The translations under genes and the position numbers were made by a program. 64,000 bases of DNA, from contig BCIA01000007.1 in assembly GCA_001599815.1 (NCBI GenBank), forward strand, positions 434,001-498,000, read 5' to 3'. The notes under the pieces were generated by a model. That model was not told the DNA's origin. It was given only the letters and a program-made list of their open reading frames with translations, and did no database searches. Source of the DNA: Furcasterigmium furcatum (Eukaryota > Ascomycota > Sordariomycetes > Glomerellales > Plectosphaerellaceae). This document shows, piece by piece, positions 32,937-44,466 of this stretch (positions within the stretch are counted from its first letter, which is position 1; every line of letters begins with the position of its first letter).

Positions 32937-33766
32937 GTCTTGAGCGTGGGTGACAGGTGTGACGGGGACAAGTGGTGAAAGGAAGTTTGGACGGCGCTTC
33001 TTGCCCTGGAGAGGAGGAGGAAACAGCTCTAGGTACACTTGTACACTTGTAGGCTGGGTCTCCGTAAAGAACTCAGCCGAACCCCGAGATGGTTGTGGGA
33101 ACCTGCTCCTTTGCCATGGAAATCGGTCCCTCCAGGACCGAGAAAGATGGCGGTGCTGGATGATCGACAATAGGTTTCGTTGGAGAACCCAACACCGAGC
33201 GCCGGGGACCCAGACAACCACACCGGGCTATTAGCCCCCACGCCCCGCCTAAAAAGGAAGCGAGGGCCTTTAGGATCTGGGCCGGGCCCGCTGGAGTAGA
33301 GCCGAGCTAACTCCTGGGTTGACAGGCTCCCGGAAACCGGCACGCTTTCGGCCAAGGCTTTGCCCACCTTCGCACTTTCTTCGGCTTTCAGATGTCACCA
33401 CTCTCAGAATCCGCTGATCCTTGCTTCGCTGAAAGCACGGAGGTCAGATGCCCAGAAAGCGAGCAGGGAGTTGCAGCCTTTCGAACCTCGGGGTAGTAAG
33501 CTGAGGTCCGTCCAGAGATCCAGTCGTTATGGGGAGGATCTCCAGGTCCCAACACAACGAACGTGAACAGCAAGCGCAGCTGAGGCCTCTTGCATCGTGC
33601 ATGTAGGCTTGATGGCAAGACCAGTCACCGTTTCCAGCATTTTCGCAGACATGGAGCGTAACATAAATGCTTGATAAATGAAAATGTGACATGGCGAACC
33701 AAATCGCTCCCGTGTTTCTGAAGCTGTGCTGACGCAAGTGACGAAATCAATGGATTCCCTTCCACT

Positions 33767-33778
33767 TCGGCGATCCGA
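33767..33778. promoter_or_regulatory. CGG-N4-CCG palindrome, variant copy a
   Basis: TCGGCGATCCGA differs at one base from the four exact copies. It lies 29 bp (start to start) before copy b, upstream of the NTF2-like gene. Confidence 0.6.
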
Positions 33779-33795
33779 ATATCATCAGGAATGAC

Positions 33796-33807
33796 TCGGC
33801 CATCCGA
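33796..33807. promoter_or_regulatory. CGG-N4-CCG palindrome, copy b
   Basis: TCGGCCATCCGA, here extended to CTCGG-CCAT-CCGAG with perfect 5 bp arms. It lies 145 bp before the NTF2-like ATG. Confidence 0.7.
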
Positions 33808-33951
33808 GTTCCTCATTAAGTCGTCGCCCCCTCTCCGTTCATGTACAAGTTTTCGACTTCCAGAACAACGCAGCCGGCACCCGTTCCGCCTTCACCGGTT
33901 CCCCCATATCAACCACTTCCCTATTCGCACAGAATTCAAACAAACTCAGCC

Positions 33952-34445
33952 ATGTCTCGCTCCGTCGTCGCCAATTTTGTCGACTCATTCTTCACCCGCA
34001 CGCTCTTCCAGCAGGACGACGCGCTTGCAGTGTCCGTGCTGGCTACAGACCTTGCTCCAGATGCAACAATCTCTGTGAGTTTCATATCCTCGCCCGTTTC
34101 TACGCCTGATATGTGTATGCGAGCGTCTGCTGAATCTCCCATCTCTCTCGTTCGACGCAGATCAACGGCAACTCCTTGACTAGTTCCGAATTTGCCAATC
34201 TCATCACCACCCAATTCCGCGGCGCCTTCCATGCATCAATTGTTGAAATCAAAGACCTCAACATTGTCACCACAAACGAATCTGGTTCCACTGGGGTGGT
34301 TGGGCAATGGACGGCTTACGTGACTACGGGGAAGGAGGATGGGAAGAAAATCAAACAGAGCGCAACGACTATCGTTAAGGTTGAAGAGAGGAACGGGAAG
34401 AATGTTGTGACTGCCCTTTGGGAAGCGCAAACAGTGGATGAATAA
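33952..34445 (+). CDS. Small NTF2/SnoaL-like protein
   Basis: 135 residues from two exons (33952-34074, 34161-34445). Its length, the helix-rich start (VVANFVDSFFTRTL), the ATISINGNSLTSSEF turn and three amphipathic strands (GVVGQWTAYVTTG, IKQSATTIVKVEE, NVVTALWEAQ) match the NTF2-like fold. That fold is often used by small isomerases, cyclases or binding proteins. No catalytic residues can be assigned. It has no signal peptide. Two palindromes lie 145-185 bp upstream, shared with the next genes. Its stop is only 43 bp from the stop of the convergent sulfurtransferase gene. Confidence 0.65.
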
Positions 34446-34488
34446 TCTTGATGCACAAGTATGCTAGGTACTACTCCAAAATATTTCT

Positions 34489-35693
34489 CTACAGAGGATT
34501 TGGACCAGCCACTCTTGGAGTCCCGTCCCGGGCGGAGTAACCACCCCAAGCCTGTAGTAATCAGTCAGTGGTATTCCCGAGAGAATCAAGGCTTTCATTG
34601 CTACTTACTTCGTCATAAAGGCGAGAATCAACTCCCAAACTCTGGAAAGTTAACCAGTTGATCGCAGCTGAGAGGCCACCTCCACAAGCTACGCCCACCG
34701 CTGTTAGTCTAGGTCTCTGGGGAATGATGAAAGGTGTTGGAAAAATGGGATCAACTCACTATTGACAACCGTCACTTGCTGAGAGGTGATCTGATCCAGG
34801 ACGTCCTGGCCGAGCCTCTCGCCAATGTACTTGCGTAGCTCTTCGGGGCTCCGTAGATACGTAAAGCCCGCCGGATCTTCGAGGAGGGAAGAGGGAAAGT
34901 CCAGGAGGAGAGACGTGGGGATATGGCCGCCTTCATAGGACGACACTGGTCGTGCGTCTATGAGAAAAACGTCCTCGGCAGAGGGTGACGGTCGTGCCGC
35001 GAGCCGTGAGACCTCATCGAATTCTGTATTGCGAATCAGCCAGCCTTCTTTGGTGATGTAGCAGACCCTGGATATCATACCCACAACGGCGCCGTGGCGC
35101 ACGGTTGGAACGGGATATGTAGTCTCCTGTGACAGCAGCGGTAAACTTATTAGCCGGAGCCTCGATGTGGTATTTATCGACGTGGTCAGAAGGAATGGAC
35201 GCACTTTGAACTCTGCTGGCGGCCCAACTTCGAGCTTGACGCCCTCCTTCCTCGCCCGTGGGAGCCCTCCATCAACCACTGATACCTTCTCGTGCCCGTA
35301 CACCTATTATATACCTATCAGCAGAGGTTCCTGGTTGGTCTTTGCCAACAGATGGTGACTGACCTTGAACGTCCAAGCCGTGCGTGGAGCAGCAAAGACA
35401 CCCTCGCCGTCATACACGATGACATGCGAATTCCTCGTAATACCATGCTTACCCGCAAATGCTGCAAACCGCTCTGGTGAAGGGAGCATCAGCACGTATC
35501 CGTCGGGATGAGGCTCGGACACGGCGTCCAGGTCCCAGAACCGCGCATTGGGGAATCGAGGGCCTGCCAGAAACTCCTGGTGCGCGTTGCGCGTAGGCGG
35601 ATCGGGTTCGTAGAGCCACGAGGCGTCGAGAACGACTGCGTCGGGCGAAGCGATCAGTTCGCTTGTTGGGGGGATGATTAATGGCACTGACAT
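34489..35693 (-). CDS. Two-domain rhodanese: thiosulfate / 3-mercaptopyruvate sulfurtransferase
   Basis: Moves sulfane sulfur from thiosulfate or mercaptopyruvate to cyanide or a thiol. Five exons (35693-35364, 35303-35205, 35126-34761, 34700-34609, 34551-34489) join in frame, ending in a 21-codon exon. The N-terminal inactive rhodanese domain shows VVLDASWLY, HVIVYDGEGVFAAPRTAWTF and VVDGGLPRA. The C-terminal domain has FLIDARPVSSYEGGHIP and the active-site loop ACGGGLSAA with the catalytic Cys codon at 34684-34686. There is no clear targeting sequence. Its promoter is shared with the flavin monooxygenase gene and holds palindromes c and d. Donor specificity cannot be read from the loop with confidence. 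Confidence 0.85.
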
Positions 35694-35837
35694 GATGCGC
35701 GCTCGTCATCGGTCGTTGCAGGGTCCTCTCGATAAACGGCAGGCATTCGCCGATATTGAGGCCTGGCCAATCTCTCATAAATACCATCGAATCCGGTGCC
35801 TGCTCATTCGTCACTTGTCGGTGTCGTTGTTGCCATC

Positions 35838-35849
35838 TCGGCCATCCGA
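35838..35849. promoter_or_regulatory. CGG-N4-CCG palindrome, copy c
   Basis: TCGGCCATCCGA, extended to ATCTCGGCCATCCGAGGG, which is identical over 18 bases to copy e at 41335 on the other strand. It lies 145 bp upstream of the sulfurtransferase start. Confidence 0.7.
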
Positions 35850-35867
35850 GGGTGATTACGTGCTTTT

Positions 35868-35879
35868 TCGGCCATCCGA
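35868..35879. promoter_or_regulatory. CGG-N4-CCG palindrome, copy d
   Basis: TCGGCCATCCGA, extended to TCGGCCATCCGAGGG as in copy c. It starts 30 bp after copy c and ends 251 bp before the monooxygenase ATG. Confidence 0.7.
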
Positions 35880-36130
35880 GGGAGCCCAGATGATTGCGTG
35901 CTGCTTCGGGGCGCACCACACCACGCGATTACCAGGATCCCCCTCGTATGTACGATCTGATGGCGCAGATTCGGTGCTTTCCATGTGCCGAATGATGGAT
36001 GCATCGGCTGCCATCATGCAAATGCCCAAGGACCCCCTATTAGGCAGTGAATTCCGTCATTTATTTGGGAGCTGGTCTCGGCCTTTGCGTATGCAGCTCA
36101 TGCAACCACGACTGACGGCAACTGGCAGCA

Positions 36131-38020
36131 ATGGCCATCAAAGAGCGTCCCTCGGTTCTCATCATTGGCTGCGGCCCCGCGTGAGTGATGCTGTAAAGTC
36201 TAACACTTCAGGAGAGACTGCAGCTGATGCCCAGTTTCTAGAGGCCTGGGTGCCATTGAACAGTTCAAGCGGAAAGGTTTCGCTGTTGTGGCATACGAGG
36301 CGCGCGACCGTGCTGGTGGCCTCTGGTGAGTCTGCACCCGACCAACAAACATGCTCGTGGTCTTGGATTCGTACTAATAGAACATTCTTCCAGGAATTTC
36401 GACCCAAATCCGCCTCCATGCCAGATCTCGTTTGATCAGGATGGCCACGCCGTTGCTCTGACTGACCGAGAACGGTCTGGCCAGCCCGCCCCAGCTCCGA
36501 CGCCTATGTATGCTGGGATCACAGCCAACACCCCCAAGGTGAGTGTCCCAGGCTCCAAACTGGGGAAATCTTTGAAATCGGGCTGAAAATCAGCTCCTTC
36601 AAGGATATCATGCCTTACCGCTCGCACCCGTATCCCCAGGGCACCGAGGACAGTCCCACGTACGACGTCATCTACCGGTATCAGCAGAAACACGCTGCCA
36701 AGTACATCGACAACATTCGCTTCAACCGCGTTGTTACCCGGCTGCGACATTCACCACCGGAACATACCTCGAAGAGCAGGTGGTTGGTTGAATGGACGCC
36801 GTCCGTGACTAGTGAGTCGCGGGACGTGGGTAAGACCTTCGAGGAAGGGTTTGACCATGTCGTTGTCGCCAACGGGTCGGATACGAGGCCGTTCATCCCG
36901 CACACAGACAACTTGTGGGCCTGGAAGGGGGAAATCTTGCATTCAAGATGGTACAGAGATGCGAAAGCATTTGCTGGCAAGGTAAGTTGTTCCCCCATTC
37001 CCTTTCGGAGTCGCATTACTGATCCTATAGACTATTGTCGTGGTCGGTGCTGGGCCCTCGAGTGAGTAAATAATTCTTAGTCCGCTGATAACTTCCAGCT
37101 AACAAGCTATAGGTGCGGATATTGTGCGGGAACTCGGTATGTTGTGTGTTGAGCGATCTCCTCAGGCACCGCGACGAGTGTACCGTGCTCTTCGAAGCGG
37201 CAAGACTCGCTATGATACCGAACTGGACAAAGGATGGGCCGAACACATCAACAACATTGCACCTATACAGACAGTCGAGCCCCCGTCGCCCACTTCCTCC
37301 ACCGGCAGGATCTTCACCACCTCGGGAGACCGATTGGATGATGTCGACGTAAGCCATTGTCCACGAATTCGGCTTGGCTCGAAGCGCTGACGTCCCCATA
37401 GGTCATCATGTTTGCTACGGGATATCTGTGCCGCTTCGAATTCTGCCACCCTTCCGATGCTCCTTTCGACACAGAACCGCTGCTCAGATACCCTACGGTG
37501 CCTCCAGGGTCTGCTAGACCACCTACTGACTTGATTGCCAAGGCCACTCTAGATGGCGGACATCGTTCGTGTCCGCCTCTTCCCCCAATCCGAAAGGCGA
37601 TTTCACTAACCCGCACCCGAACAGGTGTCCATAATCTTGACGCCCACCAGTTGTTCTACCTTCCAGACCCGACACTTGCGTTCCTCCTTCTTCACGCTGA
37701 AGCCATCCCCTGGCCTTTCTCCGAGATGCAAGCCCGCGTCCTGGCGGCCTACTGGTCGGGCAGCGCGCCGCTCGAGCTGAAACCTCACGACGAAGAGGAC
37801 AGTGATTCACATTCTGTCTTGGTCCTTGGACACCCTGGAGAGTGCGACTGCCTATTCTACCTGATAACTCGTCAAGCTAATTGCGTGTGCTTGCAGATTC
37901 AATTATGCTGAAAATTTGCTGGGATTGATTGGCGAGGGAGGGCCTGAGGAAGTTGACGCTGAAGGCCGATGGGGAGCCTGGCCTGCTTGGAAGAAGCACA
38001 TCAGAGCGCTCATCGACTGA
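36131..38020 (+). CDS. Flavin-containing monooxygenase (class B, FMO-like)
   Basis: FAD- and NADPH-dependent enzyme that oxygenates a nitrogen, sulfur or carbonyl centre. Nine exons (36131-36180, 36242-36325, 36394-36538, 36604-36981, 37031-37061, 37113-37348, 37402-37564, 37625-37841, 37897-38020) close to 475 residues. The FAD site is VLIIGCGPAGLGA near residue 10. The FMO-identifying region is KGEILHSRWYRD, a variant of FxGxxxHxxxY. The NADPH site is VVVGAGPSSADIVRELG, followed by MFATGY. The C-terminus RVHNLDAHQLFYLPDPTLAF and HPGEFNYAE fits yeast and fungal FMOs. It is convergent with a Zn2Cys6 gene. The substrate cannot be read from sequence. Confidence 0.88.
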
Positions 38021-38215
38021 GCGTGCTACATTGAGGGTGTAACCAGTTTCCATAGAGGCACAATACATGAATCCGGTCTTCCCTAAGACATGACGGGGCT
38101 TGAAATGCCCATCAAGAGTGCAAAGCGACCAAGTCTCATATTGGCGACGAGAATGAAAGGGTTGGCACTCAGAAACCACCCGAAGTCGCGGATTCTGTGA
38201 TACATTCCAAGTTCC

Positions 38216-41052
38216 TCATAATTTGCTGAACAACCCATCGTTGAGGAATGAAAAGCTGTCTCCCCATACTGTATGATCTGAAGCATTGGACATCCACTGT
38301 GGCTCAAGCGGATCTAGAACCAGCGGATCCAGAGCTGTCGAAGGCCAAGAGGGTCCGGTATCGTCTGTCGCGCAATAGATCGTCGCTTCATCCCGGTAAG
38401 CAGGTTGAAGGGTGCTATCCGAGCCATGTAAAACTTCAGCATTATTTTGCCCCGTAGAGTCGCCTCTCCAGGACGGCAAAGACAACGGCGGCGTAAGCAC
38501 TGGGGGTTCCTCTGCAGAGGCCGACCGAGCCATTCTCCGAGCCAGCACCCGGATGGCGACGGCCTCGCTTTGGGTGTTCGAGCCATGATTATGATCCAAA
38601 TTTCGGGATAATTGGACAAGTAGCTGAGCGACCGTCTCTGCATGCGGAAAGAGAGACGAGAAGACGAGCAGGATGTCGATGGCAGTGAGTAGGTCGGGTC
38701 GATGCTCGAGCGCGAGATTTGAGCTCCTCAGCATGCATGCAATGAGCGTATGCGCGGCGGCGGTGACGTGAGACACGGCGTGGAATCCGCAAAAGCGAAG
38801 AAGCCCCAGGTGTCGCAGGCGTGAATATGTTTTGACCGTGTCCACCGAGAGGCGGCAGGCATCCAATGTGGCGACGGTGGCATCGTCTCCTGCGGGATCA
38901 ACACCGGACTCCAGCTCATCAATGAGGGTTTGTCGGGCTATCAGGGTCCGAACGAACTGGAAAACGGTCCGGACGCGGCAAGAGAAGAGAAAGCTCGAGG
39001 ATGCATTGGGCTTCACGCCCACTTGCGATAAATATGACGGGAGGTGCTGTTCAATCTGTTCCACCTTGTTAATAATGCTTGCTACTGCCTCGTACTCGAC
39101 TCGTTCGACAGTACCTACCTCGTCTAGTCGCGTCTGCGCCCGCTTCATGAGGTCGCTGCGGCTGGTTCGCCGGTCGCCGAGGGAATAAGCATCCGCTGGC
39201 GTTCTTGATGGGGCGTTAATGGCAGACAAGACCTGGGAAATGGCTCAATACGGCATCCATGAGAAAGAAAGGAAAGGGAACTGACCTGTTCGAGGACCAT
39301 GTATATCTCTATCTTCGTGACAGCCGCGGCTATGGCCAGTGGAGGGTCGCTCTCTGGCTGGGGAAGAATTTCTGTCTTCTTGATGTATTCGTTATCGACA
39401 ATGACAGGAAGATCGACGCTGCCTGTATTCAAATCAATTACACTGCTCGGCGAGGTACCATCCGACACACTTACACTCCGACAGTCTGATGAGTGGAGGT
39501 CGTCCCTGGGAATAGGCAAGGGTAGTGTCCAGGGCATACAAGGCCCAAAACAGGCGGGTGCGGATCTGTTGTTGCTCTCTTCAGCACCTTACTCATGGAT
39601 CTCCCTCAAAGCGCAACTCACCTGAAGCGTCACTGGGTCCATCTTGAACTCCGCAGTGCTTCGATGCAGTCCCGTTGTAAATGCTAGGCCAACAGCTTCT
39701 GCAATGAAGCTAGAAACTGAGCCTGAAAAGCCACATCAGTACGTTGCCTTTCAGGGACCTCAAGCAGACACTGACCTGCAGAACCGGTGCGACCCTCGGC
39801 AAACAACGCAAGATCTACGTTTCACGTCAGGCCAAATACGAGATGGGGAAGAATCTGGCCAAACCAACGGTAGAGAGCCAAGATGTATCGGATATCGAGT
39901 TTGTTCGTGCTGATCCGGAGAAGGTCATTCGCAAGGTCGAAGTAGGCCTCGCCGGCTTGAAGGCGCTCCGAAGGCGGAAGCAGGGCTCTGGCACTTTCGA
40001 CGAGACGCACCGTTACGGCGAGGATGCCCATCAGCAGGGCGCCATATTGAGCGGTGCATGCCAGGCGGCGTTGGGTGATTGCGGCGAACTCCTGTATCGG
40101 CCATTAGATCTCCTACTTTCGCGGTGATTCGACAGATCTTACGGATAAGAATGACGGCGAGTGAAGCAACGGAAAGAACACAGCTGTAGAAGACAGTCAG
40201 TCCGTGTTGGCACTCGACTGGCGGAATCAGCGGAGAGCTCACGGTTTGTCAGATGACAGTCGATCAGTTTGGTCATGAGTTCTTGCGGACAATGCTGCAA
40301 GCAGAGGTCGAGATAGTCATCGGAAGAAGTCGTAGCTCCAGTGATGCCGAGTGCGTCCGCAGAGTGTGACGCAAAATCAGCGCCCGTGTTAACACTCTCG
40401 GAAACCTCGACAGTGCGAAGCAAACCAAGGCGGGCGAAGAGGGGCATGCCCGTAGATGGTCCTGAGTACACGATTTGGTCATCAGAGTCGATGAGCAGGA
40501 GGTGCTCCTTGCCAGACTGGGATGGGGACGAGGTCTCGGGCTGTGACGAAGATTATCAGGCGACGGATCAAGCAATCCAAAGAGACTGCACTGCTCACTC
40601 TGTATTCCTTGGAGTTGTTCATCGCAGATTGGACCCTGGAAGCTGGGGACGGAGGTATAGACCCTGGTGAAGTGGAATCTGATATTGATCTTTGCGAGGA
40701 CAAGGGCCGTGGGGAGGGAGAGTCGGTACGCGGGCGCTTCGAGGCTCTAGACACGAAGAGTCAGCGCTTGCACCTTACATTTCTGACGATGCATTCTCAC
40801 CTTGCTGGTTCGGGATGCATAACGACTCGTCTCCTGTCAATCGCACTCAGAATATGGACCATTTTGGGTGTCCGTACGAACTTACGGCGTCGAGAAAGTG
40901 CACGCCTTGCCGGCTTTGCTGCATCTCAAACACGGTCTCTGGCCATCACAACGGACTTTTCGTCGCCTGCATGTGTCGCAGGCGACCAGCATCTTCCACC
41001 TGATTTCGGACAAGTCGACCTCCGCCTGGTCATGTTGATCTTGCTTGGGCAT
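38216..41052 (-). CDS. Zn2Cys6 transcription factor of the palindrome-linked cluster (multi-exon)
   Basis: The DNA-binding cluster is CDTCRRRKVRCDGQRPCLRC plus SKAGKAC, spacing C-x2-C-x6-C-x6-C-x2-C-x6-C, in exon 1 (41052-40886; an alternative start at 40992 begins just before it). Exon 2 starts at 40746 with the basic stretch KRPR. Exon 3 holds HLLLIDSDDQIVYSGPSTG, a strand found just after the linker in many such factors. The middle-homology helices are split over several further exons (QYGALLMGILAVTVRLVESA, GEAYFDLANDLLR). The last long exon (39229-38216 region) ends in FSFLNDGLFSKL. Exon borders between 40240 and 39230 are approximate. It shares its promoter with the SSS transporter, including palindrome e, and is the obvious candidate to bind it. 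Confidence 0.8.
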
Positions 41053-41545
41053 AATTCGCAGAAATACGCAGCTCAGCAGGCCGGTGACAGCTGGAGACGC
41101 GGAAGAGGATGGCCACAGACCCGGGGTATGTCGACGCGGACGCATCGCGGGCTGCGAAGCAGGAGAGCTGCTTTGGCCCATCGTACTGCGATAGTAGCAA
41201 CGATAAGAAATAGGGGATGGCGTGCGAGCTTGCCTGGAATTCGTCATGTCAAGCGGCAAGTAGTTCGGGTTTTACAGCTCCACCGACCCGAGAGACCCGG
41301 GACCCTGCACCCTGAGCTATTGATTTCGAGGCCCTCGGATGGCCGAGATCACGCATTGACGAACATCCTCTCGGGACTCACGCCATCGACTTGGCAGGGC
41401 CTCTTCGCCGGGCTCTATAAACATGCAAGTTCTCTGACAGTGTGGGGGATGCATGCAGTTGAGCCCACCAAAAAACGAGCCAAGGGATCGGCAGTCATTG
41501 CCACGAGTCGACCACGTTGTACTGCATTCAAATCAGCCAATCATC
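41053..41545. promoter_or_regulatory. Divergent promoter, Zn2Cys6 factor / SSS transporter
   Basis: This 493 bp region contains one full palindrome at 41335-41346 and additional TCTCGG words at about 41285-41293 (reverse) and 41370-41375. Confidence 0.6.
41335..41346. promoter_or_regulatory. CGG-N4-CCG palindrome, copy e
   Basis: On the plus strand it reads TCGGATGGCCGA, the reverse complement of the common motif; the extended form matches copy c over 18 bases. It lies 200 bp before the transporter start and 283 bp from the regulator start. Confidence 0.7.
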
Positions 41546-44466
41546 ATGTCTCTCCTTCCTCAAAGTGCCGGATACGCGACCAGTAAGACGCACTTTCGTC
41601 CTCCCTCGGTCTCGGTGTGTGATGTTCACCGGCATGGCAGCTGACTTGACATAGTTTTGGTCGGCGGCGTGTTCTTCGCCGCACTGATGAATGGTATCAC
41701 TTGGGCGCAGAGACGATACACCAACTTCCACCCGGGAAAGGTGGAGGAGTTCTCCTCGGCTTCCAGATCCATCAAGACTGGAATGTATGTACATCAAGGA
41801 TCTCTCGCGGAGAATTCTCTTCAACTGACGGACTTTTCTACAGGCTGTCCGTGGGCATCGCATCTGCTTGGATCTGGGCAGCCGTCTTTTTGCAGACGGG
41901 CACGCTCACCTTTCTGTACGGGGTTTCGATACCATACTGGTTTGGCATGGGAGGTTTCGTTGGTAGGGCTTTCCGCGCGAGGCGACAGCAAGTCTGTGAA
42001 TGCGTGTTAACAACGAGCCAGAAATCGCCGCTTTCGCGTTCGTCTCATCCAAGATTAAGGCCAACGCCAGCGGCGCCTCGACGTAAGCAACGAAGCCCTC
42101 CCCGGTGGAGTAAAAACTAATCCTTCTCTTGCAGCTATCTGCAAGTGGCCAAGGTACGCTTCGGCACTCTTGGGCATCTTGCATATATGTTTGCCGCTCT
42201 TGTGGCGAACTTTGTGGTCGGCAGTGAGATCCTCATCGGCGGTGCTGGCGTCATCGCTGGCTTGACGGGTATCAGCCAGTATGCCGCTGTTTGGCTGTTG
42301 CCACTGGTCATCGTTGCCTATGGTTCGTATTCATCCGCATTCCCAGCTCAGAAGCCACCCACTGACCCTCGGCAGTCTTGACCGGTGGTCTTCGAGCCAC
42401 CTTTGTGTATGTATCATGCCACCCACGAATCGCAACTGTTACTTATCAGGATACCTTAGGGCGGACTATCTCCACTGCGTTATCCTCTTCACGTCCCTTC
42501 TCGTCCTTGTACTGGCGACTTACACACGAGGCGACGTTATCGGCTCTCCCGGCAAGCTGTACGACCTTCTCCTCGAAGCGTCTGAGGTAACCCCTTTCCA
42601 TAATGCTCCCACGATAGAGTATCGGTAGTTGACGCCGTACCAGACGAATCCGGTGGTAGGCAACGGGCATCAATCCTACCTCTCGTTCCGAAGTGAGGGT
42701 GGCATGTGTATGTGACCCCTTCGTCCTCGATTGGCCGCAACTGACCAGAGAACAGTTTATGCTGTGACGGCGGCAACCTCCTTCTTTGGGCTGTCATTTT
42801 GCGACCAGTGAGTATTCGCAACTCCAGATGGCCGAACCCAAGCTAACAGCAGATGCCAGGGCATATTGGCAGCGAAGCATTGCCGCTCGGCCCGCTGGAA
42901 CCAGCAAGGCCTTCATCTTCGCCGGTTGCTTCTTCTTCTCAGGTAAGAAAACCATCCACTTCCCCCTGTTTGAGGACTAAGTTGAGATACTCATGCTTCA
43001 ACTCAGTCGCTCTTGGGATCGGATCTTCCATGGGGCTTGCCGCAAGGGCTCTGGTGAATCATCCCGCCTTCCCAACCTACCCAAACGGGCTCACTCTGCC
43101 GCAGATTGGCGCGTAAGTTGCTTCCATCTCCTACTTGATCCAGATAAACTGACAGTGAGATTTCCCGGTAGAGGACTTGCTGGGCCATTCGCGAGCGTGG
43201 CAATCTTAGGCAAAGCTGGGCCGGCGATGTACATCATCATTGCCTTTATGGTTCGTACAAGACGACACGTTGGCGGTACACTTTCTGATTAGCCTCAGGC
43301 AACTACTTCCGCTCTATCTGCTCAGCTTGTTGCAGTATCGACCATTTTCTCATACGACATGTAAGCAAACCCACCAGCTCCATCCCTTGTGCTGTCTGGA
43401 TGTATGTGCTAAGGTGCAAAGCTATCGTGAATACATCAACAAGGCCGCGACAAATGTCCAGATGATGAGGGCGAACCATGCCGGTAGGTCTTGGGTTCCC
43501 TACTTCAGTCTACTTTCGCTAACCGCTCCCAGTTGTCATCGGTTGGGCCATCTTCCTCGCCGGCATCGATACTGCTTTCGTGCACATCGGCCTGGACCTC
43601 AACTTTCTCTTCTACCTCATGGCAGTGTGCACCTCAGGCGCTGTCTTCCCCATCGGCCTCTTGATGTGCTGGACCAAGTTGAACAAGGCGGGTGCCATCT
43701 TCGGAGTTATCGGAGGCTTGGTCATGGGCATGGTCGGCTGGCACGTCACTGCTGTCACAACCCTGGGAAGCATCACGACCACGACCCTGACCGACAGCAA
43801 GGTCATCCTCGCCGGTTCTCTGTCAGCCTTGGGTACCGGTGCTATCGTATCCATCGGACTGTCTCTCATCAAGCCAGCATCGTTCGACTTTGAGCTCACC
43901 CGAGCCATCGGTCGTGGTGTGACAGTATTGGAACTAGCCACGTCTTCGAGCGAGAAGGTACCTCAGCAGAGTCAGGGTGGCATCGTTGAGCCAAAAGACT
44001 CTGCATACGAACCTGCCCTCGGTCGAGTTGAAGGCGGAGGACGAACTGATGAGGCCGACACCCAGTACGCGGAAGAAATTGTGCAGCTTGAGGCGTCGCA
44101 AAATCGTTTCCGCATCATCACTGGACTCTTTCTGCTCGTTATCCGTAAGTTGCGCGAGCACTCCCACTTGTCAGCCAATGCCTAACCGTTCTACTCAGTC
44201 GTGCTCATCCCTGCTCCGCTCGCTGGGACTGCGGTCGTTTACCCCAGAGGCCTCTTCGTCCTCCAATGTGTCGCAGCAGCAACATTTGTGCTTGTCAGCT
44301 TGCTCCTCATTACCTTTGTAAGTAAATTTCTTCTATCTAACAACAACGGAGGCTGATGCTTGACTTCTAGTGGCCGATCTTCGAGTCACGAAAAGCGCTT
44401 GGAACCATATTGGGTCGATTCACCCGCAACGACCGCCTGGACGTCAAACAGCCACAGCAAGAATAA
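41546..44466 (+). CDS. SSS-family transporter, DUR3-like (urea/polyamine or related solute)
   Basis: Plasma-membrane sodium:solute-symporter-fold protein, here probably proton driven. It has many exons (at least ten introns); the first exon is 41546-41582 and the last starts near 44371. Reading across introns gives the DUR3 pattern: SLLPQSAGYA start, SASRSIKTGM, GIASAWIWAAVFLQTGT, GGFVEIAAFAFVSSKIKANA, VLTGGLRATFVADYLH, a GYWQRSIAARP-type step, GLAGPFASVAILGKAGP, TTSALSAQLVAVSTIFSYDIYREYINKAA and ALGTILGRFTRNDRL near the end. It diverges from canonical Dur3 enough that urea should not be assumed; amines, polyamines or other small nitrogenous solutes are possible. It is divergent from the Zn2Cys6 gene. 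Confidence 0.85.

Larger units (their letters stand above)
32937..33951. promoter_or_regulatory. Divergent promoter, GH78-like / NTF2-like genes
   Basis: This 1.0 kb region carries the first pair of CGG-N4-CCG palindromes (33767-33778, 33796-33807), close to the NTF2-like start. I see nothing else that can be named. Confidence 0.5.
35694..36130. promoter_or_regulatory. Divergent promoter, sulfurtransferase / flavin monooxygenase
   Basis: This 437 bp region contains two exact palindromes (35838-35849 and 35868-35879). Each is followed by a related word, GATTACGTGCT or GATTGCGTGCT. Confidence 0.6.

Noticed and set aside
32937..33221. Upstream in-frame extension of the GH78-like gene to an ATG at 33221
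   Set aside because: The added residues are Arg/Ser/Gln-rich without family similarity and run through promoter-like sequence. The starts at 32936 or 32885 are more plausible.
37124..37165. Additional intron after the NADPH motif of the flavin monooxygenase
   Set aside because: GTATGT..CAG signals exist, but splicing there breaks the reading frame, whereas read-through keeps the RVYRALRSGK region in frame.
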